From NCBI RefSeq assembly GCF_030272615.1, contig NC_081407.1, positions 268,228,075-268,292,074 of the forward strand: 64,000 nt of DNA, in the 5' to 3' direction. The DNA comes from Cryptomeria japonica. Taxonomy: Eukaryota; Streptophyta; Pinopsida; Cupressales; Cupressaceae. The notes beneath the pieces are model-generated. The model saw nothing but the letters and a program-made list of their open reading frames with translations. It was not told the DNA's origin and did no database searches. A program made the translations under genes and the position numbers. This document shows, one piece after another, positions 52,367 through 63,230 of this stretch; the first letter of the stretch is position 1, and the number at the start of each line of letters is the position of its first letter.

Positions 52367-53522
52367 TGTAGTGTCATAAAATTGCGACCCATGCAATTTT
52401 AACCACATTTTGGGTCCTCATCTTGGCAATGGCATCTTCTTACCTAGCCGGGACCTATTTATGCATTTCCAACCCTTCTCTCTTCCTCCTTTATGTCTTG
52501 TGTCTTCTTTAGACCCTGTCCGAGCCCCAAAATAGGGCAAGATAGGGGCGTGGTGCCCTTGTCCTCACCCCTTAGGGTGGTCCTATGTTCGGTCTGCTTG
52601 ATCTCCTATGCATTTCTTGTCTTCAGGGTTTGTTATTCCTCTTTTTGGCCTTTGGTGGTTGAAAGTTAATCCTTGAGGCATGTATAAAATGGAATTCAAT
52701 ACCCTCATTCATGGATGGATGACAAAACAAAAAGACAGATAGAGACCATAAGGAGAAGATACAAGATTCAAGGTCATCACTAAGCATTCAAGCATTCAAG
52801 TCTTCTTCATTCATCCATTGGAGAAAAATTACAACATTCATTTGCAAGCATGTGTGTGTTAGGGTTTTATCATGTTACATGCCATTTCATACAACATTTG
52901 TGGTTACATTCAGGAAGCAAAGAAATCATCATCAACAAGTTGCAGATCTACAAGGTATACATCTCCATTGTTTACATTCAAGCATTTGCAGTTACTTTCT
53001 TTCTAGGTTGATTCCTTAACCGGGGTTTGACTGAGGCAAACCCCTATCCACAACCCCCCTTTCTTCTCTTTCTGTGTGTAGGTTGTAGGTGCCCAACTGT
53101 AATTGCAGGTTTGGGCTTCATTTGCAGAGACAAAAGAACCCTTTTCGTTTCATGAATTTTGTGGCGGACCATGTACATTCCCACCACGGTCCCGATGACT
53201 TTGTTCCAGATTTGCAGGGTAGATCCGCATCAGTTTAATTAGCTCAGATCCAAAGTTACAAGGCAATCCTGAACTGGTAGCACCTCATTTCACTCATTCT
53301 CTCTCTCTTTTCCACATAGTCAACAAGTCAACTTTCTCGTTTACAAAAGAGGGTAAATCACACTTCAACCACTTGCAATCCACTCAGAATTCACATCCTT
53401 GTTTCCGTCGGATTTGGATCTAGCGGATTCAACCCCTCTTTTGAATGTAAAGTTCCTCCCAAGTGAAAATCATCCTAGTGGCTTCCTTTCTCTCTCGTAG
53501 GTGGGGAGTCACTAGGATCCAA
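52367..53522 (+). repeat. Gy-C 3' LTR, truncated at its end
   Basis: Starts TGTAGTGTCATAAAATTG after the polypurine tract, with TATA-like TGTATAAAAT at 52681. It matches the 5' LTR including the site where Co-E inserted there (ACATTTGTGGTTACATTC is uninterrupted here). It ends at GGATCCAA, where the 5' LTR continues TTTTTCACTTTACG. The last 15-20 bases are replaced by microsatellite. Confidence 0.9.
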
Positions 53523-53818
53523 CAATATGTATGTAACACACACACAATACACACACACACACACATACATATATGTATGTATACACATATATAGATATAT
53601 ATGTATACATACATATATGTATATATATGTGTGTGTGTGTGTGTGTGTATGTATACATATATACATATAGACATGTATACATGTGTAATATATGTATATA
53701 CATGTATATACATATATACACATGTATACATGTAAATATGTATATATATGTATATATGTATACATGTATATACATATATATACATGTATATACATACACA
53801 CACATATACATACATACA

Positions 53819-53882
<64 letters not shown>

Positions 53883-53928
53883 CATATATGTATACATACA
53901 TACATACATACATACATGAATACATATA

Positions 53929-53964
<36 letters not shown>

Positions 53965-54058
53965 TGTATGTATGTATGTATATGTGTATGTATGTATGTG
54001 TATATATGTATATATATGTGTGTGTGTACACACACACACACATGTATACATACCCGCT

Positions 54059-54136
<78 letters not shown>

Positions 54137-54413
54137 CGTGCGTGAGTGCATGCGTGCATATATATGTACACACACATATGTACATGTATATGTGTGTGTA
54201 TATATATATATACATATAATATATACATATGTATATATAACTATATATATCTAAATATATATCTATATACATATGTATAAATATGTATACATATGTATAT
54301 GTATGTATGTATGTATGTGTGTATATGTATATGTGTATATATGTATATGTATATGTATGTACATGTGTATATGTGTATCTGTGTATGTGTGTGTGTGTAT
54401 ATATATATATATA
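53523..54413. repeat. Microsatellite block 3 (TA/TG/CA/TATG), about 890 bp
   Basis: Includes a TACA/TATG array near 53810-53990 and an almost pure TG run of about 66 bp at 54061-54126. Borders the truncated end of Gy-C. All frames across it are repeat artefacts. Confidence 0.95.
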
Positions 54414-56785
54414 TTGAGTCTGAAGACTAAGAAATATTTTTGTTAATGGATTAAAAATTGGTATAATTGAGCTAATTATGTGTTGGTGCAGGATCATCTA
54501 GGCTACCATCAAGCCTCTATGAGGCAAATTTTGAATCTTTTGTGTTTTAAAGTATGAAAAGTTGTAATAAGGTCTTTAGAGGCCATATAAGATGTAATGA
54601 GTACATATATAATGTAATAAGGTCATTGAGACTAATGGTTTGTATATTGAGTCCTAATGCGGGCCATGTTGGCACATATTGACAAAATTGGCCTAATGTG
54701 AAGAATATGTCTCAATAGGTCAAGTATGATGTTTGATGTTATGTAGGATCTTATGGACCTATTTGGACCTATTTGTGTCATTTTTGAGTCATTGAAGTCA
54801 TAGGTTGGGTCTAGGATTAAAGTTAGCCAAAGTTGCTTATGTTGTCAAAAATTTGCTCAAGAAACTTTTTTGTGCATCTTATAGGTAATTAGGTGTTATT
54901 TAGTAATACACATTTAAAAGGTGGTTATTTCAGTTGGGATGCCTTGGAGGAATTTAAATAGGCCTTTCCCATGTTGATTCAGGGGTTGGATGTATATAGA
55001 TGTAAACAACAAGTAAAAATCAATAAGAATTTCATTATTCCCTGCACTTTTTCTGAATTTTTCCACCGTGATAGCCTGATAATAGGCATTTTACAATAAG
55101 AGACCTTATCCATTTTCATTGGTAATCCATTTAAGAATAAAGAGGAATGAATTCTCTATGATTTTCCCTTTGTCTCATTCGTTTTGGTTCTAATTTGGAA
55201 AAGTTATCTTAATTTTTGTAAACATTGTCAAAACCCTACTAGGGTAAACTGTGGCATTGTAAAATGTAATAAGCCCTCATTCCACGTTGAATCTAGGCCA
55301 ATACTTGGTGGAATGAAGGACCATATAATGTATTTACTTTCTCTTTTCTTGTAGGGTCCCATGCTAAGGTTTTCACATGCCAATTGATGTCAAAGTGCTG
55401 ATTTGACAGTGCCACAATCTGAAACACAGTGGTTTCATGGAGTTTGAGTGGTGTGAATGCATCAATGGTTCTTGAGAAGTCTAGTGAAGGGAGAGAGGAG
55501 CGTGTGGATGCTACCTTGACATGTTTCAAAGGCTATCAAGTTGAATTAACACATCAAGCAATCAAACCTTTTGATTGTCCACTAAATCACATGACCGTCA
55601 TAGTTTTGATAGTGCGTTGAATCACTGGTCTTGCAAGGTTAATAGGGAGAGTTGTAGTTGAGTTAGAAGATGGGAAATAGAGTAGATAAATCCACAAACA
55701 TCTTGTTATTTCTTGAATTAATAAGGATAAAGAATGGTTCATAAATGTTTGAATGTCCTAATGTTGCCTTTGACTGTCACTATTTGATAGTGAGAAGATC
55801 CATTGAATATGCAAGGTTGTAGGGTGGATTGTTGTTCGGTTTGATGGTAGAAGAGGAAGGAGGGTGGTTCACCATCATTGTGTCAATAATTTTAAGTATT
55901 GATAAGTGGGAATGGCCCATGTGAGTATGATTATCCCGAGCCTACATGACTACCACAAAAGGACAATGGTGCAACAGTAGGACTTCCTTTGAACTTTGGG
56001 AGGGTAGAGACCCCTTTTTGTGTATGTTGAGAATCATTCTTGAGATGTCTATGGTGTATTTGTGTTGGGGTTATTCATTGTATGCTATGAATGTGGATTG
56101 GAAGTCCTAATTGAGCATGTACTAGGGTGAGTGACTAGTAGAAGGTCTTATGGTGTTGGAGTGTTGGAGGACTTGGGGTTTGGATTCATACATGTTGGAA
56201 AATTCTATGTGAGCATGTTCCAATGACTGGATGAGGGCTAGAAAGCATGAGTGTGGTTTTGATGTATTGTCCCTTGTGAGTACCAATAACCTTGTGAGGG
56301 GTCCTGTGAGGTTTTAGAGGGTTATCACCTTATTTCATAGGCGAGTTGGGAGAAAGATCTCCCCCTATTGATTGAGTTCCTTGGATGCTCTGCATCATGT
56401 ATCATCTTGTAATCAAAACACTTCATTATCTATGTAACTCTTATATTGTAAAGAATTTTTAGGGATTTGTATGATCCTTAGAGAATCATTATTTGTGTAA
56501 GTTGAGGACTCCCTGAATTTTAAAAAACTAAGCCATAATTTTACATTTATTTTAAATGTGTTGTGATGGAGTTAAAACACTTGGGAAGGGGTAGGGAGGT
56601 CCAAAAATGCTTTCGAAAGTTTATGATTTTGAAAACAGGTCTCAAAGGCAAGTCTGTGCTAGTTGATAGCCATCTTGACAAATTCGTGACCATTTCAGTC
56701 ATGGCAAATAGAAATAGCCAAGCACAAATGTAGGTTCATGCAGGACTGAATTCATCACTACAATATTAGCAATGGGTTTGTCCAA
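54414..56785. other. Unassigned sequence without recognisable genes
   Basis: No frame longer than about 80 codons and none with a recognisable domain. The 54.5-55.0 kb part (GTATATAGATGTAAAC and AATAAGAATTTC) looks like it could be LTR U3/R sequence, but no termini, primer-binding site or duplication support this. Short frames at 55293-55620 are not convincing. Confidence 0.5.
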
Positions 56786-57813
56786 AGACCATATCTGCCA
56801 CGTGTTCCAACTCGATTTTTCCAACATGTCAAAAAAAACCCTAAAATTGGGTATTGATCAAAATGTTGGAGGCCCCACCCCATCAACTTGCCTCTAAAAC
56901 CTCTTAAAATTGACAGGGTGGTCGCATGGCAGCCGAACACATGGCCACCCTTCTCATTGTTATGATTTCTAATTAGAATTGGAATTGGAATTAGAATTAA
57001 AATTGGAAATGTGAATAGGAATTTATACATGTACATGTACATGCGTGTGCACACACACACACACACATATTATAAATTTTGATTCAAGAGAATCAACAGT
57101 TTATAAAGATTCAGAAATGATGACATTTCCAATTCTAATTGAGGAGAATTAGTAGTTTGCAGAGAATCAGACATGATTATTTCCAATTTTTTGGAATTAG
57201 CTAATTACAACCAATCACATATGATCATTTCTAACCCCAAAATTGAAGTCTGGATGGGGGTGGTATGACTAAAAAGCAGAACCTATGAACCTCAAAATCT
57301 AACAAAAATAAGCACAAATACAAATGTAGACCTGCACAAATAAATAGGGGAAAATAAGAATATAGGATACCTAAGAAAAAGAGAATCTTAAGGCATGATG
57401 GAAGGATTAGGATGAAGTCCTGATAAGGCTAAGATTATAATTATGAAAGGTTAGACAAGTACAAGACACATCTGGAAAAATCAACACAAAGATTAGAAAA
57501 CAGATCCACTAACAGATTGTCTGAATCTAATTTGAGACTTGTGTGGCATATGGATCAGAACAAAATCAATCCACATCATCTTTATGTAAATGTGTAGATA
57601 AGGCAGGGGAGCGATGACACATTATAAATTTAGGGGAAACAAGTAAAGGAAACAAACATAAGCAAGTATAGGGGTTACTGCGAAGAAGCCCATAACACAA
57701 TAATGGAAGAAGTATTCAGGGTCAAGTGCATACATGCATTGCGGGGCGTAATTAATAAGACCCCTGAGGAACGGGTGGAAAGATAGTTTCAAAAAGGGAA
57801 GGAGAAGGAGAAA

Positions 57814-58262
57814 ATGACAACAATCAAGATTCTGGGACTAGATTTTTGGTCAAATGGGCATGTCCATGATGGGAAAGTGTACAAGAGTCTATTTGATCCC
57901 ATAGTTCAAATTTTGGGATATGCTCTATACACATATGGCATTGTTGTCGGTATGGATAGATAGGAAAATGTTGAGGGCATCAAGATGGCCTTGGAGACTT
58001 TGAAAACTATCCCTAAATTAGGTGTAATGGTGGAGTATTTTGATCTCAATGCCGAAGGGAAAAAACAAAAATGGAAAAGGCTTGGAAGCTATTCAAAAAT
58101 GGAATGGAAAAGACTTGGAAGATATTCAAAAATGGAGTGGGCAAAAAGTACAATCTGGATGAGTTTGATGCTTTTATTGATGCAAACAAGGATGTACTTG
58201 CTAAAGAAATGGTAGATATGATGAAAGAAATAGGGGAGGGTATTAAATACCTCTATCACTAA
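57814..58262 (+). pseudogene. Unrecognised protein-like frame inside the TIR-bounded segment
   Basis: From ATG 57814 one frame reads MTTIKILGLDFWSNGHVHDG, then VYKSLFDPIVQILGYALYT, a TAG at about 57961, and IKMALETLKTIPKLGVMVEY with FDLNAEGKK. Near 58070 a better reading passes to another frame: MEKAWKLFKNG and MEKTWKIFKNG (an 11-residue tandem repeat), then NLDEFDAFIDANKDVLAKEM and a stop at 58260. Composition and spacing look like a real protein damaged by one stop and one frameshift, about 145 residues. I do not recognise the family. It could be a captured host fragment or the remains of an element gene. An accidental open frame is possible but less likely given the two frames joining smoothly. 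Confidence 0.4.
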
Positions 58263-58708
58263 AATCCCCATACATTGATGTTAATCTTATGTTGCCTGTT
58301 TATGCTTGGAATGAGTGGCAATAGTTAGGCTTATTTATTGTGAATTGTGTACTGTATGGCTTATTAAACTATTAAAGTATATGGTAGTTATATGTTTATG
58401 CTTGAAATATTAACAGTTTATTTAGTCCCTTAAACCTTTACTACATGGCTTAATAATTGTAGTTGGATCCATTTTTATGTAATTTGTGTGTACTTTGCAT
58501 ATTTTTAGGATGTAAATCTTTCTTACAAGAAGAAGCATGTGAGAACTTGACTCGCATGAATCAAATTGGTACTAACATTCGATGTACAAGATAATTATAT
58601 TCAAGCTCACAACAAGCATAACATATTTTCAATTTATTAAAATCAATAATTGGGTTCACATACGTTTTGTGTAGTCCTATATTTTCATGGTCCTATATTC
58701 AAATCTCC

Positions 58709-58833
58709 ATCATGGATGACAAGATATTATAACCATTTTATATTAATATAACAATCTACTATAACAATCTACTATAACAATTATAGTAAACTGTTATAGT
58801 ATCTTGTCATCCATGATGACAAAATACTATAAT
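58709..58833. repeat. Three-arm foldback sequence
   Basis: ATCATGGATGACAAGATATT (58709 onward) is the near-complement of 58793-58817 (GTTATAGTATCTTGTCATCC). That arm in turn complements 58815-58833 (GATGACAAAATACTATAA). Between the first two arms the motif ATCTACTATAACA occurs twice. Confidence 0.75.
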
Positions 58834-58916
58834 AGTTTGATTTGTTGTAATCTATTGCAATGTTTAACAAAAAAATAAACTATATAATGTTTATGACAAA
58901 AATTTCCCACAACCTG

Positions 58917-59724
58917 TAAAATTTGTGGTTTGTTGTTGTATTCAACCATAGTGACGATTACTCCTCACTATGACTTACAAATAGTTTCCAACCCCAAAAT
59001 TGCATACCCCATGACTTGAAATTATGGTAAAAGGATCCTATATATAGAAAACCCATATGTAACCCCATATTATATTTAGGTTCATATATTATGGTAAAAG
59101 GATCCTATATGTAACCCCATGAAACCCATGTCGAGACTGACAGTTATGATTGACAAATGCAACAATTACATGATCAAACCCCCCAAAAATTCAAAAGATA
59201 TTAGTTTTTTCAACTTGTCAATATTAGAAAAAATAATATTCTATAAACCCTTACTTTTATATATTTGCTAAGATAATATTTTTGATAAGATATTAAAATT
59301 TATCCGATATTTTTTCACGATTTTATACATTTGCCTTACACTAGTGAAGTTTGAACAGAATAGTACATTTCTCTTTCTGAGATATTTGTGTTCATGAACA
59401 CATATTTTAGTGTTCAAAAACACAAACCCCCCCACCCCCCCCCCCCCCTCCCCCCCCCCCCTCCCCCCCCCCAAAAAAAAAGAAAATAAAAAAAATGACC
59501 AAGATGGAACCACAAAAAAAGGAAACAAGAGAATATTAAAGAATATGCAACATTATTATATACAGAGCAAGAACCCACAAATTTAGAGGATATTACAGTT
59601 TACAATCGAAAAAATTATGTAGTTTTCTTTAGTAGAAATAAGTAATTGAATAACCGATAATGAATGGTCATAGTGAGGAATAATCATCACTACGGTCGAA
59701 TACAACAACAAACCACAAATTTTA
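58917..59724. repeat. Foldback element with 58-bp inverted repeats
   Basis: Arms 58917-58974 and 59667-59724 match at 54 of 58 positions when one is reverse-complemented. All four differences are transitions. The inner 690 bp have no coding content and include a poly-C tract. It is MITE-like, nested in the larger TIR-bounded segment. Target duplication not identified. Confidence 0.7.
59427..59472 (+). repeat. Poly-C tract
   Basis: Forty-six bases that are almost all C with three or four interruptions by A or T, followed by an A-rich run. Could form an i-motif or G-quadruplex on the other strand. Exact length is prone to sequencing error. The Gly-rich minus-strand frame across it is an artefact. 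Confidence 0.9.
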
Positions 59725-60857
59725 TAATATAAACCACTGATTTCAAAACAACAAACCATAGATTTTACAACATGCATTGAAATCACAACAACAAACCAGA
59801 AAACAAAAAGGAAATGGTTAATGGAAGGCCTTCTCACCTAGGTTGAAGACAACAACTTGAAATCCACCCTTGTGAGCTCCATGACTTCCTTCAAATCCTT
59901 CTGCAACTAATTGCAAGGAGGGAAGCCAAGGATGTAACCACAGAAACCAGCAAAGATAGTTACCCTTAAATAATCCTTTAAATAAAATAGCAGAATTTAG
60001 AAATGAAAACCTTTAAAAAATCATTTAAACGAAAGCAACAAAGACTGTTACTTTAAACTTCCAAGTATGGGGAAATAAACACCAAGGGCCCATTTCATTC
60101 CCATTGCCAGACATGTAGGGAGAGTGGTAGCTAATGTTCAGTTTGAAAGGAGAGTCCTAGCCGAGGCGGGCATGTTTTGAGATGGTAGGTGAACGCGTTA
60201 TGCTTCATAATGCATCAAATACTCGAGAAGACACGAGATAAAACTGAAACAAAGTTGGCATCAAAAGGTGTCAAAACAGGTGCATTCAATGAGTTTGTGA
60301 TTGGAAAAGTCGAGCTATGTGGTGGCAGTAAGGAGAAGTGATGCATAGTTAATGTGAGTGGGAGAAGGAATGTAGGGTGATGGGGGTAGTAATTATAGAC
60401 AAGTTGGTGAATAAGGTGGCCATGTGTTTGGATGCGGCACAAGCACATTTTCAGCTACAAGAGGTTTTAGAGGCAAATTGATGGGGTGGAGCCTTTGATG
60501 TTTCAGTCATCGCCCAATTTTGTGGTTTTTTGATACGATGGAATAATCGAGCTAGAACACGTGGCATATGTGTCAGATTTAAGAAAAAATTATGTTTCCA
60601 GTTTGTCTAGTCAGATGTTGAGGTATACAATAAAAAAAGTCAGGTTCAAGGTCCACATGGCACTCCATGTGGACCTTTTTAATTAGGGTGTGCATGTATT
60701 GGCACCTCTCCCCTAGTTACTTTAACATTAGAGAATATTATTTATAAATTTTTATTTTTAAGATTTAAATAATTATTAATAATTAATATTATTAAAAATA
60801 ATTTTTTTTGGCATGTTAATGGGCTGCATAGGGTTGATCCTATCATCAATTTAGATG

Positions 60858-61345
60858 ATGCTTCATAATGGAGAAAACCAGAATATGATTGAATTCAAAT
60901 TAATTTTGATGGAGAGTCTAAGGGGAATCTAGGGCCATTAGGAGCGGGCTGCATTGCGAGAGATGAAGTAGGTAAAATTTTAGCAGTAGGAGCTCAAAGA
61001 TTGAATGATGAAACAAACAATGAAGTGGAAGAACAAGTAACAATATTGGTTGTTAACTTAGGTCTAATATTATCAGCTCAAAAGGTGCATTTGGAGGGAA
61101 ACTCAAATCATTGTCAATGCAATTGCAAAAGGGGAGGCACACAACTGGAAATTAAACAAGTTCATCTGCCTAATCTTGTGTAAATTAGACCTATTTCAAA
61201 ATTTTAAAATCTCACATATAAGAAGGGAAGGGAATGTGGAGGTCGATGCACTTTCCAACTAGGGGTTGGAAAGTGAAAAAGGATTGTGTTTCTAGGGGTA
61301 AAACTTTCAAGACTTAGCAAAGATGGTTAACCCTCATGATAGGGT
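60858..61345 (+). pseudogene. LINE RNase H remnant, plus strand
   Basis: The reading begins WRKPEYD, a TGA where Trp is expected (as in the G-W-Y-K-V-N-F context of the other LINE), then IQINFDGESKGNLGPLGAGC, ARDEVGKILAVGAQRLND and VHLEGNS. After one frameshift near 61110 come IVNAIAKGEAHNWKLNKF and SHIRREGNVEVDALSN. It is a plant LINE RNase H with the first Asp kept (N-F-D-G-E), while the E-G-D-S Asp is Asn. It is homologous to the minus-strand copy at 24.6-25.1 kb but clearly a different insertion. RT sequence is not found upstream, so this is a 5'-truncated 3' fragment. Confidence 0.8.
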
Positions 61346-62575
61346 AGGGGACTATGAAGACCCGCTAAGGGATTAAATTCAAATACTTGGTCAACCGATT
61401 TGAGTGGAATCAACTTTATCATAAAAATAGGTTTTGGGGAAGGTGATATGGGATGGTTTGCCTGTGTAGGGCAAGCAAAGGACCTCTCCTTGTGTAACTT
61501 GTCAACAAGGTGGATGAGTCAAGTCTTTATTTAGGTCAATTATGGTGTGAATTATGTCACAGTAAGGATGTTGTCATTGCTATGGCGCTATGGCATTCAT
61601 TTTAAACATAATGTATGGTAATGCCTTTCTTGAGGTGAGAGAGTGGTATTAAAACTTTTGTTGCACTTGTTATTTGATATTTCTATTGTGGAGTAGTATT
61701 TTCAAGTTGTATGTGCAAGTTTTTGTAGGGAGTTGGGAAGTTTGTGGAGTGAAGACTTGTTCTACAATGGAGGCAAACTTTTCGTCAAGTATGTCGAAGC
61801 AGTAGGGAGGATTTAAAGGAATTGTTACAGAGGAAAGAATGAGAAACATCTTCAAGATAAAATATCCTCAATTCTTGAGAATGGTTGATTTGTTTCTGGG
61901 GGAGGCATATATAAAGTTAAATTTTAGATTCTGTACAAACACAGATATTGCCTCCATCTTCCTGGCTTAAAGTCTAGAATCGGGGACCAAAGAGGATGTG
62001 AAGTGGGTTATGAGAGAATGAGTGAGGGAGAGTAGTGGAAAGATGGGTTGAATTACATCCTTGCTATGGTTCATCCGGGTGAAGGATTCATTACCAAAGC
62101 TAGTGAATGGGCTCATACTACTGAATTTAAACCCCCTCTAAGGCAATTCTTAGTTTGAGGTATCAGAAGGTTAGAAGAGTTGAAGCTTAGGAAGGTTGGC
62201 ACCACATTAAAGAATACCTGAGGAATAGGTAAGTTGTTATCTAGGATCAAGAGGCTGCTGAAGAGAATACGACAAAAAAGAAGTAGGTCTTCAAGAAAGA
62301 AGATTACTGGTTAAGCAAAAAAGATTCCCGGATGATTCTTCGACTTAGTAGTAGTGGGTCTGTTCGAGAGTTAGGAAATAGTCTTTTTTATATTATTTAA
62401 TGGAAGCCATCTATACGTGTATTGTGATTGTTTTTGTTTTAGGTAGATGTGGGATAGATTAGTATATACTAGCTAGATGAAGTCTTTTTGATTTAATACT
62501 TGGTTAGAAGTTGGTTGCTGTTGTGATAACTTTATGTAACTCTTTATTAGTAATATCAATACAAAAACCTTTTTT
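61346..62575 (+). other. Probable LINE 3' region
   Basis: Follows the RNase H remnant without any protein-like frame. The end resembles a LINE 3' UTR (ATGAAGTCTTTTTGATTTAA, then GTAACTCTTTATTAGTAATA) before AT-rich DNA. No clear poly(A) tail is left, so the end is approximate. Confidence 0.45.
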
Positions 62576-63230
62576 ATTATTATTAAGTTTTAAAAATAAA
62601 TCTATGAATAATAAATTAGTCATAATTGATTTTTTAATTTTAAAAAATAATAATAAAATAATAAACAATTAAAAATAAATCTATTGAGTTTACACTATAT
62701 TCATAGAGTTTAGGTTAGTATTATAAATTTGTAATGTTGAAAATTGTATATTAAAATGTAGTTCATAAATTGAATTCTAAGATTAATTACTATTTTTGAT
62801 AAACCAATTATTAAAAGTAATTATTATTTATATATTATTTTTAGATTTTAAAAATAGATATATGAATAACTATGTTGTCGTTTCTTGTTACAAAAAAACT
62901 TTAGTTTTTACAGCACGATGTCGTCGTCATTGTGCCCTAGGATTTATGTGTGCAACAATTATTCTCTCCATCGACACTCCCAACCAGGAGGGAAGGTGCA
63001 CTTATGTCGAGCTTCTGGTAAACCTGGTGGACGTTCCTTTCCTTTTTTTGTGCATTTCAAAAAGGAAGGTTTTAAAGGTGTGATTTGTAGAGGGTTGAAT
63101 GATGATTTATCAGACAGAGGTAGCGAGTATGGGAAGGGGGATGTTTTGGAGGAAAAATGTTCGTAGAAGACATGTAAAGTTCAGGGGGGAATGTTTATGG
63201 AGGATTCAAAGATAAGAAGAGTGGAATGGT
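62576..63230. other. AT-rich sequence and possible 5' region of a LINE
   Basis: 62576-62870 is AT-rich without features. 62885-63166 is an open frame with GGRSFPFFVHFKKEGFKGV, which may be 5' UTR or a decayed start of ORF1 of the LINE that follows. I see no domain in it. Confidence 0.4.

Larger units (their letters stand above)
29271..53522 (+). mobile_element. Gy-C: gypsy element without pol, carrying four nested elements
   Basis: The 5' LTR (29271-29806 joined to 36726-37361 around a copia insertion), primer-binding site, a gag-like interior, 3' polypurine tract and 3' LTR (52367-53522) define the element. The only protein-like frames are 38018-39397. No protease, RT, RNase H or integrase of its own was found. 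The pol at 43-49 kb belongs to the reverse-oriented Gy-D, shown by its own LTRs and target duplication. The 3' LTR lacks its last 15-20 bases and both outer ends touch microsatellite, so Gy-C has no readable target duplication. LTR termini and leader motifs relate it to Gy-B and Gy-D. Confidence 0.85.
56786..60571. mobile_element. Segment bounded by about 160-bp imperfect terminal inverted repeats
   Basis: The left end (56786-56949) read in reverse complement resembles 60414-60571. The outer ends are CATATCTGCCACGTGTTCC on the left and, in reverse complement, CACATATGCCACGTGTTCT on the right. Other shared blocks are the complement of GAGGTTTTAGAGGCAA with TTGATGGGGTGG, and GGTGGCCATGTGTT at the inner edge. 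Such TIR lengths are seen in Mutator-like elements. No transposase was recognised and no target duplication was found by eye, so the class is open. An inverted duplication of ordinary DNA is the alternative. Confidence 0.55.

Noticed and set aside
53429-54497. Open frames of up to 340 codons
   Set aside because: Microsatellite artefacts, as above.
54414-55030. A possible further solo LTR
   Set aside because: A TATA-like GTATATAGATG and an LTR-like texture are present, but no TG/CA termini with a target duplication could be found.
55293-55620. Overlapping frames on both strands of 63-78 codons
   Set aside because: Short, no recognised domain, no supporting neighbours.
59268-59528. Gly-rich minus-strand frame
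   Set aside because: Produced by the poly-C tract at 59427-59472.
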